Numbered from the stretch's first letter, positions 37,701 through 52,700 are shown. The stretch is DNA of 64,000 nucleotides from Volvox africanus (GCA_030268105.1 BSDZ01000079.1:5044001-5108000), one strand, 5' to 3'. The notes: generated by a model not told the origin, from the sequence alone. Program-made: numbers and translations.

Positions 37701-40700
37701 GGGAAAGTGTGGAGGAGCAGCGTGCGCAGAAATTGCTGGTAAGTGTTGTAAGTTCACACTGCACACAACGACGAGCCTTGCTAGATCCACAATCTGCAAG
37801 GACTAAGGAGATGTCTGCATGCGGCATCGGCATCTCTCCCAGCACTCTTTATAGCTATGCATGGATTGTATTGGTTTTGCTATTCGGTCACGATAAGGCC
37901 ACTGCGCAGGTCCACACGACCACAGTATAGGCAACAGCCTACCACATCACAGAGCACGTCACAGCACCGCGTAACCGTACTGGTCGTCGTCTTGTATGGC
38001 ACGTTTTTACTCCCTCTGCCACCGTCTTTCCCGGTGAAATAAGATATTGATATGTCTGTGGTATCAACACACAGGAAGCGAATATCCCAAAGCGAAAATC
38101 CTCGGTCTTACGTGAGACCACTTGCCTCGGTGATGCACCCAAATGTTAGGCGGACTTCGAAGCCAGCAATTCCTGTGCTGAGCAACGGCAGTTAGATGTT
38201 TCGGAGCTACGTCAGCAGGTAGCTCGCCTGGAGCAGCAGCTGGCAGCAGCGGCATCTAACCGCATGATGCTGGAGGGGGAACTGTCATCCCTGCGGTCAG
38301 AGTTGCGGACGAGGTGAGGGCTGACGAGTGTCGGCTGCCATGCACAAATCATACACATACATACATGCACACACACACACATATATGTATGTTCATATAT
38401 ATATGTTATTTTCTATTTGTATATCTACATACATACAAATATTCACAAGCCAAAGCCGTCGTGCCACACCCCCTGCGCTGTGGTTCGGCCCGGTGGTCAG
38501 GGCCCCGGTGCTTGTCCTTATTGCAGCGCGGGTGAGCCGACCACAGCAGTGAAACACCCTTTCCTATTTTCATGATGTAGCATTTCCTAGATTGCCATCA
38601 CAGTGGCATCGTACGCTTTGAACTTAGCTACCGGTACTTCAGTAGTGCATTGGCAACGTTGGGGCGGTTTGCCAGCGAACCAGTCACTGTACCCCGCACG
38701 ACGTACATCACATTCCATCCGAGCGTTTTCCTGTAGAATTTGAAATGACAATGAGATGTCCCTGTTCGGTACCCACAAACCCAAAGGGATGCAGCTGCCC
38801 TGCGAGCAGCCCGGGAGCTTGATGAACGTGAGCAGCGCGTGGTGTTCCTGGAGGCCGATGTAGAAGCACTCCGTCGCACCCTCAATGATACCCAATCACG
38901 GCACGCAGAACAGCTTGCCAGGTGTGTCAGTGGCTCGTGGCGCATTCGCTTGCCCTCACTGACCATGGCCCTTACCCTCGATCTCAAGCTTGATATCAAC
39001 CTCGACCTCCCTGCGGCCCTGGCCCTGACATTCAATGAATGAGCCGCATCGCGGCAGACCGCATATTCCATCCTTATACGCTGCTTTCTCGTACCCAGAA
39101 TCTGAAGCCAGATCTGATCTCAGCGTCTCTGTTAAGGCTCAAGTTTCCCTGGAACAATCAATTTATTCCTATGTGCTCTGTGAATGAGGGTTTTTCACCG
39201 GAGCTGTATCGCACCATCGGTGGAATCTTGCCCCACACAGCAACATCCCCCCAAAGTAGCTTCAGAAGAGCAGCGAAGGAGTCACATGGCCGCGGGGCGC
39301 CCTTTGTCGCTTCCTAATGTAGGGAGCGGGAGGACGCGGCTGCTTCTCTCCGGCAGGCAAGAGCGGAGAGCAGTGCAGCCGCCGCGGCGAGCTCGCAAGC
39401 GGCGCGTCTCGAGCGTTTCCAGGTGCGGTATGGTGCGTTTGGGGATGTGGCGCCCGCGCGCGCCGTGCACCCCGGTTAGGGAAAGAGCTTCGCATGTGCG
39501 CTCTCTTTTGCGGATCCGTGTGCAAAATGCATAAGGAATGTCCATACCTCCAGCTTAATGCCTCCTTTGAGGAACCCGCAATCCCACCCATGCCATTCGG
39601 ACGCGGCTGGAATGCGCTACCACATGCGATGGTGTATGTAGGCCTCCCTGGAGGAGTTGGTTGCGTTCGTTGAGTCAAAAAGTCATCAGCGGGTGCCAAC
39701 CGCCGTCATCGCGGCTAGCACCACAGCTGCGGATGGTCCGGAAGAAGGGCCCGGCCAAGTAAACAGCGCGCCAACACCGCAAGAACTTTCGAGCTCTTCA
39801 GCCAGCAGCTGGGTCATCAGCGCCATGGAGCGGCTGAAGGTACTGAGCGACTGCGGTGTGAATGCAGCTGCGGATGGTATGAGACATTGGTGCCCTTAAC
39901 AAGGAGTCTAATGCGACGAGCGACATGCACACACACAGCAGTCCTCAGCATTTACCACACAGCCGCGCGCAATCCCAATGATGGTGTCATTTTGCCCATG
40001 ATGGTGCCTTCTCAATACGCGCGGCTCAGTTCATACAGTGCACACGCGCACACACACATGCATCACTCGCACTTTTTTTTCAAAGTGGGCACATTCTCTG
40101 GGCTGGTAACCTGGTATGGTTGAAATGTGCATTAAAACTCTGTACGGAATGCGTTGCAGGCGCTCGCGCTGGAATCTGAGCGGGAGTACATCGCCGCTGC
40201 TACTGACAGCCGACTGCACCTGACGGAAAGCCGCTGGGCCTGGTCTCGTGTTCACCGGCTGCAATGGGCCCTAGAGCAGAGGACGGGCGAGTGGCAGGTC
40301 GCGCAGGCAAGGCTGCTGTAGTCAGCTTAGATGACTTCACGTTCCGTGTGCTCTTCCAACTATCGTGGGGCTATATGCACCTGTAATTATGGGCGTTGTT
40401 TGCGGCGTCAATGCTCCAAAGAGCCTCTGGTCAGACGCACTTGTACCTACCATTTATCAACTCCCGTGCCATCTGGGCGTGTTTTAACATGTTCGTGTCT
40501 CGCATGGCCACCGCATCGTTGGCTTTAGCTCTTGCCGATTGTGCGCCTTTTGTACACCTGGCACGTTTGCCGTCCTTCTATATCTCATTCCATTCGCCCC
40601 GGATGCTTAATGTTTACGTATTTAGGCGCGAGTCCAGCAGCTTGAGCGCGCCCTTGGGCGGCGCAGCGAAGAGGCCGCAGTGCACGCCCTGGAGCAGGTC

Positions 40701-43700
40701 GCCCTGCAGGATAAGCAAGTTTCCGCCCTCAACGAACGCCTGCAGGTGGGCAAAACAACACATCTGGGTACGGCCACCACCAGCAAGGAGCAAGCGAATG
40801 TGTCCACTATTCACAGCTTAAAGGACGATGTTGATGCCTGACAGCAGCTTAGGAATGTTGACCTTGACGCCCACTCTCATTCCTTGTGCGAACTTTATAA
40901 AGATACAATCATGTTTGGGCACCGGTCCTTCTTAAGCCATTGCTCCCATTAACTCATGAATCCCCCTCCCTTCCTTTTCCCCTTCCTCCCTCCCCTTCCT
41001 TTTTCCTCCCTCCCTCCCTCGCTCCTGCAGGCGACCACGGCAAAGTTGGTCGTCGCGACGTCTCAAGTACGTAAGCAGTTCTTTGCTTGGCCATTTATTT
41101 AGTCTTACACCGTGCGTTTAGCATTTGTCACCGGGTCTCTATCCTGATCCACTGTAACATCTGAGGGAGGACCTGTCAGAATGCGATGCCGCAGGAGAAT
41201 TCGATTCGTTTGTAATTTGTACAGCAGATTGCATTTATACCAGCGACCCTGTAGAGTGGGGGTTCACTGAGAGCCTCTTCTCAAGTACTAGTAGGCCATC
41301 ACAATAAACCTCACTTGTCTATCCCGTCCAGGCTGCTGGAGCAGAAGCTGCCTTGACGGCTGCACGCGCCGCGGCAGCCGCATTGCAGCGGCAGGTGTCG
41401 ATGGTGACGGCGGAGCGGAAGGAGCTCACTGCACGCCTCGCGGCGGCCGAGATGGAAGCCGCGGGTTCAACGGAGGTAAGATAAAACTGGTAGTGCTCGT
41501 ATTATTTGAACACGCCTATGGATTTGGCTTTGAATGGCTAAACGAAGGAAGAACAGATTTGAACTTGGAATCCATAGTTGTGTGTGGGATAGGGGGATAC
41601 AGCTTCACCCGTGGCCACTAACCTGGCAGTCCCTACCTTCCCCGGTATTTCGGGGCAACCCTCATCCGGTCGCCCATGCCGACTTCTCCGAATTCAGTGC
41701 TATTCCCGGGTTCAGCACCAACCACCGGCATCCAGCGGAATCTGCCGAATCAACTAAGCGTCAACTCCGCTCCTGGTCAGCTTTATAACAGATCGTCATA
41801 ATGTAGATCATAGTGTTGATTTCTCAACCTACCCATTTCACCTTGCTGCAAACATCCCGACATGCAGGCTGTAAACCTTGGCACCGAAGCCGCTCTAGCG
41901 CAGCGCGACTTGTCCATCCGACAATACTTCGACGCACAGGTGGCCAGTATGATCGCCAAGCCTGACGTGCGAGATAAAATTATGGCGCTAGCACGGGAGG
42001 TAGGTTCAGACATAGTCCTTGCCCTGAGAGACAACTTCTCCATCTTTGTTGGGTTACATCCCTCGTGGCTGCATAACAAACTAGCTTTCGTTGGTGCAGC
42101 GTCTGCCGCTACCCCGGGGAGGCGTTAGGGCAAACGCCCTTCGTTTCGATGCGTTAAAGAGAGGAATTCACCGATGATCTTTGGATCAAAATTAACATCC
42201 GTACTTCAATATACCTGACATGTTTCATGTTGTTTTCCATAGCTGCAACTGCTGCATGTCCGCATATGCAGGTTTGTGCCCTTAAACTATCGGAGTCTCA
42301 GCTACTGGCGTCCCTCGCGGCGGCCAAACACCGAGGGGACGCGTCCGCGCAGCTGGCCGCAAGCCTCCAGGCCTCCCTGCGAGCCGCAGATGATGTCCTG
42401 GAGCAGGTGCTCAATCAACAGGTAATTCCGCGGCAAACCTTCCGTCTTGTAATATCATCCCAGATCCGAACCACTTGGACGATGCACATTACGCCAAGAT
42501 TTCCCCAGCATGGCAAGAGTGGGTGCGTCCTAGCTCCTGGTGTAATATGGGGTTATATGGGATTCGCGGGATTTCGTTCGCACCAAAAGTCCTTACATTT
42601 ATCTCACAACACACACAGTCCGGTCACTACGTAAGGAAAGCGTAAACACGTTTTTAGTGGGAACACAGCTCGCTATAGAGCGTATGATCGACTGGGTGTC
42701 CCCTCATCCAGCCCGAGTGCCTCACGCCTCACGCCCCATGGCCACAGGCTTGAAGGTAAAAACTTCTTTGCAACTGGCGCTCCCCAAGTGCAGATGTGTG
42801 AGATTTGCGGCGGGTGCTCGGCTCTGTTTGCTCTTTCCCAACATGTACGCCAGCATGCGGCTCGACTTTTATACCATAGCATGAGTGTAGGAGTGGTAAC
42901 TGAGAAATGATGTCTCTACAAATCGTAAGAAGGTAAATTTCGTCGGCCCGCCCTTCTTGTCCTGCTATTGCTTTTTCCCTTCCGCAGAACAGCAGTGTTT
43001 CAGGGTCAAGTGGTGGAGGCGGGGAGCCGGACGTCACGAGCGTGGGTGGCGCTGTGCTCGTGGCAGCCGCGTCCCCTTCAGTTCTGGGCAACCTGGGTAT
43101 GGAGGTGGCCCGATTGACAGCACAGTCGGTCGCTCAGTCGCACGAGATGTTCCAACTACAGGAGGTAGCGCTACGCGCTAAACAGGTACGGCTACAAACG
43201 GACGGCCTGTGCGTCACTACCAGGTGCAGATGCAGATGGCCCGTATGTCTGTATGTTCAAATTGCATGTTCTATTGGCTCACACGAGGTGCTTTGGCTTG
43301 TTCCTTATCTTTTATGCTATGCATCAAATCATATGCAGTATTAGCAGGCGTTGCAAACGCCTCTTCCATCTTGCCTGCGACTATGAATGCCCTTCCTTTA
43401 CTTCGATGTGCCTGTGATATCCATTATGATTAAGTTTTCTTTTCCCGACAGGCCTATCAGCGTCGGGAGTCAGACATCGAGGAGCTGCAGGTAAGGGGGT
43501 GTTTGCATGAGAAGACCCCTCAGCCCCTGGGCCCTCACAGCCGAGGGGCATTCCCTGATGGTCCCGAAAGAATCCTATGATTGACCCAAACAACCCTAAA
43601 CCTGAATCCTGGAGCTCTAGGGACAAGGCTGGCGTAGGCCACTAGATAATCTTTAGACTGCAATAACGCGATGAATGTGCTATCACTTGGTGGCGCAGCG

Positions 43701-46700
43701 CTGAGGGTTCTGCTCAGATGCAACGGCCATCAGATGCAACAGCCACTCGTATTAGTTGCATTTTACCTGTGGAACGGAAGTTGAAGAGGAGCCATGCGTC
43801 ACCTGTGTGGCCGCGCAGGCTCAGGTGGCGGCATCCGAGCTGCTACTGACGCAGGCCCGGGCGGAGGGCTCTGCTGCGCTGTTTGCACTGAGGGAGCAGC
43901 TTACGGAGATCCATGACCAGGACAGGCATCTGCTCATCCAGGAGATACGTGAGCTCCAGGTAGGGAAGGGGCTAACAATCGGTTGAACTCGTCGGAAGGT
44001 ACTATTACATCATCATGTCTCATTCGTTCCTTCGTTCGGTACATCTGCTGAGAACGCCCTGGATCCCTGGAGGCCCTGGCGCTTCGGGTCTACTATAACG
44101 ACTTACGAATTGAGGCCTTGGACTTGGAAGACTGGATCCAGTACGGCGACTATAAATAAAAGATTACCGTGTTTTTTCTGGCCGGGCGTCCGCAGGAGCG
44201 GCTCATTGTGACCAGAGATCTGGCCACCAAAGGTAAGGAATGTTTGGAAGCCTCTAGTAAAACCTAGGCCTCTAAAGCCATAAAACCCTAACGAAAACTG
44301 GACGGGATGCAACGACCTGGGTCGGGGGACTAGGCAGGATAGACTAGGCATTTCTTTACTTGGCAATAAGTCCTCTGCCAAATTTGTACGCAGATGTGGA
44401 ATTTGCAGAACAGCGCATCGCCGAGATCACGATGACTAAGGATGTGGAGATCGTGAAGCGGGTTGCGGCAGCATTGGACGGACAGGTACAGGTACAGGCC
44501 TCGACCCACGTTGGCGTTTGTCCCGAAGCCAATTGATCCCATGATCTTTTCACGACGATTACCAAGTGATTGTCAGATCCTAGTAAGGTCCGCCGGCCTG
44601 GGGCTGTATCACACCACAGCTCGCCCCCGTCATGCTTCCACGCTCCAGCTAGGCCCCTTCGCAGACTGAGCCAGACGTATCCCTGTAGTTCTAGTGAGCA
44701 ACAATCAGTTCAGAAATAGAGTTGTATGGCATTTTTGCGGCCAACCGGTTCCGGGCTGTTGCCGCTGCTGCGCCCAAGCCGTGCGCTTCGCTCTGGCCCA
44801 ATTTGTATCCTCATACCTAAGCCATACCCATACCCATATTCGGATGTGTTCCGAGGTGTTGTTATTCCTTCCTTATGTCCTCTCCTACTTCTTCCATGTA
44901 TCCACGCTTGCTTTTGCCCACCTAACAACACACACACACACTTTCTCCCTCCCTCTCTCCCTCTTTCTCTCACACACACACACGTGCTCAGGTGGATTCC
45001 TCCAGGCTGCATGAGATGGAGGCCCGGGCCACATGTGCGGAGGGCAAGGTAGCGCATTTGGAGGCCCAGGTCGAGACTCTGCAGGTGCGCAATAAGGACG
45101 TAGGAATGCACAGAACAATGCACAAGGAGGAGACGATAGGGCCCTAGCTATTGGCACACACACCTTGAATATACGCTTGAAGAAAGCACGCTTTTTGACG
45201 CATATACGTGGTGACATGTTCACGTCAGGCCCTACACATGCGTCATGACGTACGCGCGCGCGCAAACACATACACACACGCGCTCCCACACATGCGCATA
45301 TTACAACATTTAGCTTCGCTTGTTGCCTTCAGTTTTGCTGCATCCATGCGTATATAAAAACAGAAATTCTGTTTAGGGAAGCAATCTGGTCGACACCTAG
45401 TTTAACTGGATGGGCAAGCGGATGGGCAAGCGGATTGGCAGGCGTTTGGATGGCCGAGGGCTTGAATGTGTACTACGGTGATCCGGGCTGAGGAAGGAGC
45501 TCTGGTGTTCTGGTAGCTCCTGCTACCCAAAGCTGACAAATCATGCGCGCCGTCACAGGAAGCACTGACGGAGGCGCAAGCGCAAGTGAAGGAGCTCGAA
45601 GACCTCCGGGATGTGACGGGCGCGGCCGTGGCTTCCCTGGAAGCTACCCTAGCTCGAATCGAGAAGCAGGCATCTTCGTGCTCAGCTGCCGGAAGCAGAG
45701 TCACAGGAGTCGGAGGAGCAGGGGGCGGCGGCCGCAGCGGCAGTGGCGCACTTTCCGGTGGCCCGCGTCGTGTGTTGGTTACTGGGAGCTCCGGGTGAGG
45801 TTGGTCCTAGAGGGCTTATGGCCCAACTTCCTGATTTGGTTGCGGTATCCGTTTCATTCAGTCATGCTAATCCTATGCCTTGCTAATCCCTGACCGGATG
45901 ATTTGGCCCCCATATGTATTAGCTGTGCAAATCGCATACACGGTAAACACGCAGAGTTCAGGGACGAAGAAATCTAAAGCGGAAGTTTAGCATGTATGTT
46001 TCTGTGCTGCGCACGGAGATGTGCAGATGCAGGATGATTTGTTCCTCCACAGGCTATTTGACCGATGCTTTCACAAAGGTCCGGGTACGGGCCTATGCAT
46101 GCCTTTTTCTTCAGCCTTACTAAGTGTGCATGTTTCTGCTCCGCATCTGTGTCCCTGACTGTGCAGGGTCCAGTCGGCATCGAACGCGCTGCCTTCATAC
46201 CAGAGCCCTCCGTCTGTCATGGGGACAGCCGCAGGGGCGGTAACGGCAGGGTTAGTGGCTTCCGAGCAGCCGCTGCAAGGCCTGGCGGGGCTGTCGCGGG
46301 AAATTATGAGGGCTAAGATGGCTGAGGCGGAGGCCGTGCGGAAGATGCGTGCCGCAGCGAGGTAAGGCCGCACCTGCGGGGCGTGGGGCTCTTGCCCTTT
46401 CCTCCTCTACCCTACATATGGGGGGACTCGAGTCGTTCCCTACAGTTTCTACTTTTTTGTATATCCCAGACGACTTAGTTTCAAAGCCTTCGGAATCATG
46501 TCCGGCGTTTGAGTGCCAAGTGTCAAATCTAATTTCGCCGCTTATTAGTCTCGGGGATAATATGCAGCGCGGCATACCGTACGATAGGATCCAACAGCTA
46601 GGATTGAGCGCCACATGCAAGATAGGATCCTGGATCCGTGATCTGTGATCCATAATCCGCTACCACAGGTGTAATCCAGTTAACTTTGTTTTAAAGTATC

Positions 46701-49700
46701 AGGTTTAAAATCGTTGGACCTGTTGTTTGTTGTTAATGCAGGAGCGAGGTGGATTTGCGACAGAAGTTGCTACAGCGTGACCAGCGCATCTCCGAGCTCA
46801 AGGAGCAGCTCGCGGCTAAGACCCGATCCCTTGAAGACCTCAGACGCCGTACTTTCCCGGGGGATGGACCTTATGGCCGAGCTGCACCCTCGGTCAGCGC
46901 CTTTGCAGGCTCGCTTTCCACGGGTGGTGCCAAGGCTGTGACCCGAGGGCGCTCCCCATCACCAAGCAGGGTGAGGCAATGCATGTGGGGTTAACGTCAC
47001 ATCATGTATATTCTTTGAGGTTTTCGTTCAATCTACGTAACACGATCTGAGTTACAGAGGCTTACGTCATTGTGCGAGAATGACACTAACGCAATTTATT
47101 CTAGTCCCGTCGCAATTGCGCACAGTCCTGCCGTGTCTTGCCGTCGTGCCGATGTGTCAATCACACCGTCAACTTATACTGGCGCGTCTACTTATTCGCA
47201 GGGCGGAGCTGTTCCAGCCGCGTCCGCCCGTCCGGCAGCCGCGGCGCCGCGCCGCCTGTCTGCCGACCCTTCTGCCTCCGATGTGCGCCCGGCGACGGAG
47301 GGCACGGATGCAGAGTACCTGGTGGATCAGGTGGCACAGTTGCGGGTGGACATTGCCAAGCGCCAGGCGGAGATTGAGCGGTTACAGGGTAAGTTCATGG
47401 CTCTCCAACATGGTCCACTTCATCCTTGGCATAGAAGATTGGTGGCACATGGAATGTAGTCGAGGAGGAAAAAGGGCAAGGTGGAACAGTAAAGAGCACG
47501 GCCTGAGCAATCCTCTCGAAGCGGTTGGATGAGGTCTCACATGCAATTCGCATGCATAGCTAGTGATATGCCCTTATGCGCCGGGGAGAATATTCAAGCT
47601 GTACGGATTGAACATGTATGGCGAATACTTCCATATTATGACGTCATGAGGAATCCCCTTATCATGGCTTTTTTCTGCTACAGGTGCCTTGGCGGAGGCC
47701 AATGCCGCTGTCGTCCTGCGTGTAGAGGCACCCAAACCACCAGCGGCGCCTGGAAAGCTGAACGGACAAGCGAACGGCAGCGCGTCAGTTGACAGGCTGA
47801 AGGTGTGTGCTATATGCTGTTTTGTGCAGGGTTGTGCGGATTTTGCTGCGAAAGTGTGTATGCTGCTGAAGTTATGCGCTGGTGTACTAATACGGTGTGT
47901 TTTGAAGATGTGTATGACATATGTGTATGGGATAGGGGGGCTTTGCTTCTCCCTTGGCCACTACCTGGCAGTCCCTAACTTCCCCTGTATTTTGGAGCAC
48001 CCGTTCACCCATGTTGACTTCTTCGAAATCAGTACAGACTTTCCCGGGATTAGCACCCACCGCCAGCATCTAGTAAAATCTGCCGGATCAACAGCGGCCT
48101 CGACTCCACTCTTGGTCGGCTCGCAAGTCACTATAACCGGGGTCCTCACTATCCAACAACATTGGGGGCACCCTCATTCTCAACCAGTGGAAGGAATTTA
48201 TTTCGCTCACATTCAGGATCGATCCTAGAATTTTAGGGGATACAGCGTTGTGCCATACCGGTAACATACATTGTGCCCATACACAATGTATGTTGTAACC
48301 GGATTGATCCAGCCGTCCCCCACACGCCAGCGAGAACGGCTTTCCCAGGCTGTCGAAGTTGGATATCGTGCATATCATCAAATTGCAACTTCTGCAAGCT
48401 CACGCACTCCTATCATTCGCATAATTGCTCTTACCATCACTAATACCATTTTTATTGGTATCACATTTGTTCCATGCATGGTCGTTACTATGGACCCATT
48501 AAGGATCGTCGGCGAAACCTCACCCTATGCTGTCTTATGGCAACCGTATGGGCCGTGCAGGACCAGCTCGCCACGGCAAACGCCGAAATCGCCGCAGCGT
48601 TGAGCACAGCCAACAGCCTACTGATCCGTCTGCAGCACCAGGGCGGCCACGTCAGTGGGCCGGTGGTTGGCGCAACCAGCGGAGCCCGGCGCACCAGCAG
48701 CCCGGTGCAGCGCACAGCATCCGCTCCCGGCTCCCTGCCGTCGTCCGAGTCATCTCTGATCCCGGGGACCCTTTCTGGGGTGATGCAGCAGCTTGCTGCT
48801 GCGCTGCGGGCTGTGAAGTTCGACCAAGCTGCGCCTGCCTTGCCTACGGCAGGTGCGAGTCAGGGGAAGAAAACACGCGATCGGCACGTGTCCGAACGTA
48901 ACCATGTATGTGCTTTGAGCGACGTGTTTCGCTGTATGGTTGCAAGAGGAGCACCGGTGGCCGCGGCTGACATCATGTGAACCGGTCTTGCACCAACGGT
49001 ACCTATGCCGCAGGACAAGTTGTTGACGGTGCATTGACATTCACTTTCCTGCAGTGGGTCTGTTAGAAAGCTGCTGACGCCCCTCTCCGTATGCGGGGGG
49101 AATTGGTTTCCCGCCTTTTCATCGTGTGGGGGACTTTCGCGCAAGGAACCAATCTGTCAGACCATCACAGGTTTTTGTTAATGCAGGGCAAGCTAAAGCA
49201 GCTGATAGTCCTGTCAAGGACGGTGTATCATCACCCACGAAGTCGAATGCAACACGGAACGATGCGGCGGCTGCACAAACCGCCAGCGGGTCGCCGCCGC
49301 CGCTGCCGCTTGCGGCGGTCAACAGCTCACTGACCGACGGGTCAAGTCTCGGTGTCTTTGACGAGCTCGTCAGGCTCAAAGAGGACTATCGTGCTCTGGT
49401 GCAGCAGCGGGATGATATCAGTTTCCGGTGCAGCCTCTTAGAAGGGGAGGTTCAGCGATGCAGAGAGTTGATGAAAAAGCTGCAGGCGGCGGCAGGGAAG
49501 GATGATATTGACCAGCGTGCCGACCAGGTATGCTCATGGGCGGCTGCTGCTGCTGCTACTGGTGCTGCTGCCATGTACACGTCTCTATGTGAATGGGATA
49601 TGACATATAACATTGTAAACCTACACGAAATATGCGCGCTTGTGTGTGCGTGTGTGTTTGTAATTTGTGTGGATTTGACGTACGTCCGACCCAACGCAGC

Positions 49701-52700
49701 TTTCCAAGCTGGTCAACGCCGCTCAGCTGTCCAGAGTTCTCGAGGAGAGCATCGGGGCACTACACGTGCTGTGCGACCGGATGCAAACCGCTGTGCCATC
49801 GGGATGTCATCAGGCCACCCCTAAAACAGATGGAGTCTATCTGGTACGGCCCCTCCTCCGAAACCCATCTCTGCATAAATGCAGTGTGTCTTGCCGATGG
49901 ACAGGTACTCTGGCGTTACAAACCGAGCCTCGTTAAAAAACTGGTACACGCTGAAGCCAGGGTGCCTGCATGTCAGCGGATGACTTCCTGGCGGGTGGGA
50001 AGTAGGAAGGACAGACGAAGGTCTTTGCGTGTCCTTGTGGCGGGAAGGCGCTCTGGCGTCAGCATGCAGGGAAGGACAAATCGCGAAGTGTTGGTTTTTG
50101 CGACCCCTTTGCTGCATGACGTGGCGGATCGCAGATGCTCACCAGGCTCGCATCCGAGCTGGACACGATGGGCACCACCGTGGGGATGCTGAAGACGGAA
50201 CTGGGCAATGTGGCACAGGCAAGTACCCCACTCTGATTCAAGGGGGTTGGGGTCGACCCGTCAGCTCGGTGGGGACAGGGTGTGGGACCGGACGGTAACA
50301 ACAAAGTTTTTAACAAGTGAAATAATAGTATCCATCTGGATTGAAAATAGGTATGGTAACCGTCCCTTCGGGCACCTTCAACTGCCGTCAACACCAATGC
50401 CTATGCACATGGCTAGGCCCATGGATATCCCGGGAGCATTGCGGGCTTTATTTTGCCCTTTTGACCCATTGCCCCACTTTGACCGTCTAATGGCACGTGG
50501 GCTCCCAATTGTTGGGCCTGAGAGGGGCCGCGTACATGCTTGAAGAAAATATATGTATACACACATATATTAATATATGTATATAATATAATATATTAAT
50601 ACATATTGTATACATTATTTATATGAATATATATATATATCCAGTTTGTCGACTGTTGGATTGCGTATGCTGTCCGTGGTGGTGGCGGAAAGAGAATGTT
50701 TTATGTGTCTGCGTGCACCACTTCCAGGACCTGCCCAAGCAGCACAACCCCCAGCAATCCACCGCCACTGCGGCCAGTACCCCAGCAACCTCAGACGCGA
50801 GCTACAATCCGTCCATGCACGGCCCCTTCCACACCCAAGGTCTGTGTTCTGGACTACCGGGTAGCTGCAGCGCGCACAGCACGAGTACAGCATGATCTCA
50901 GCATGGGTACAGCACGAACACAGCACGGGTACAGCATGAGCACAGCACGAGAATAGCAGCGGGAAGAGCATGCATTTTGGCGGGTTACATCTGTACCTTA
51001 GCGACGGTCCTAGATTTTGGAGGGAAACTTCCCTTCCTGTCGGGTGGGAGCGGAAGGCTACCCGAATGAATTCGGCAATGTCACCCCAACGGTTTGTCAC
51101 TTGTTTCTCCCCTCCTCCATTCCCTGCGCACGAAGTGCGTAATGTAACGGTTCCAGTAGCTTTCACCTGACATAGCCCGTATGTTTTAATCATTTGCCGC
51201 GAATCCATAACTGCAGGTTTGGCTGGGCAGGCCAGCTCTCAGTCTGTCGCGGCCCAGGTACCATCCTCGGCTTCCCTTGGGCTCGGTGCATTCCCAACAC
51301 CTTCGTCAGAACAAACCCCAGGCGCCTGCCTCAGTTGGGAGTCCTCCGCCTCCGCCCAGGTCACAGGGGAGCCTCAACAGGCCACCAAACCCGCCGCAGA
51401 ATCCTCGGGTATCGACGCACGATACGAGCGCCCGCCCCTGGATCACAACCCTTCTGGAAGCAGTGTCGGCAGTCGCCCGGCTGGCGTGGTGAAAGGACCG
51501 CCCGTATCGACAAGCGTGAGCGGCAATGTCCTCCCGGACGCGGTCAAGCTACAGTCGCTTGGAGAGAGCGCTGCGCCGTCAGGTAAGTCACAAACTTGCA
51601 ACTCAGGTGTTGTATATATCTATATATGGGGTTCTCCTCAACCTCAACGGAGAGTTCGTTATTAACACACACACATGTATATACATATGTATATGTGTGT
51701 GTGTTAATAACGAACTCTCCGTTGAGGTTGAGGAGAACCCCATACCTTGCAAATGGGATCTAATTCGACTCCATTCAGGCTCTGTTCGCCCACTAGTCAC
51801 CTTTTCACTGGTATGACAAGGCCTGATAACCAACTCGCTATTCAGATGGATACACCTACGACCAGTAGCACGGTCACGAGGTTTCCCCATACGATGGTGC
51901 GGATAAAGGGAACATAGAGCCGTATGGCCTGGCCATTCTCTGGCGATACATATTTGCTGTGATAGCGATTGGGTTTCCTGACGCCTTGCCTTCTTGGTCC
52001 GCGCGGACCTCCAGGTTTGTCTCACGCCCAGGTCGTTGCGCTCGCTACAACAGCCGCCAAGCATAAGGCCCGTGCGGACAAATGGAAGCAGCGCAGCAAG
52101 GAGCTAGGGGCACAGCTGTCGCTGCTGAACGCGTCAACGGCGGCACGAGAGGCGGCGGTTTCAGAGCGCCATGTGGCGTCGGCGCAGCAGATCGAGGAGG
52201 AGCTGCGCGCTTGGCGAGCCGAGGCAGCCAGGTACTTAAACCTTGCCGGACGGAAATCCAAACATCGGTCACGGGCTCACGGGCTCAGTGGCCGGGCCCA
52301 ATGGCGTTGCGAGGCTGTGTCCACGCCCCCGTTCTTCAGCACCGTCCTGCATCCTCACACCAGTTTTGTTGTCCCGTGCATTTGAATTGCGGATGTGTGT
52401 ATGTAGGCTTAGCGCTGAGCTGTCCGGGGTCGAAGCCGCCCGCAAGGAGCTGGAGGCCATTCACCAGAGCAGCGGCAACGAGGTACAGGCCCTCATGGCT
52501 CGTATTGCTGAGGCTATCGCGCGTGCCGCGGCGCTGCAGCAGCAGTTGGACTCGGAGCGGGCCCAGGCGGCTGCGGAGCGGGCCTCGCACCAGGAGGAGG
52601 TGGCGGTACTCAAGGTCAGAATTGAGGAGACAGGGACGCCGTTCCCTCATAGCCGAGATGGGTTCAGGGGCTTGGTGTTGGGGCATCTAGAGGACCGGAA

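Noticed and set aside
47689..48228. 179-codon plus-strand open frame as a single exon of the giant gene
   Set aside because: The frame continues past the good donor at 47802 into repeat family A. Splicing to 48561 keeps the coiled-coil frame.
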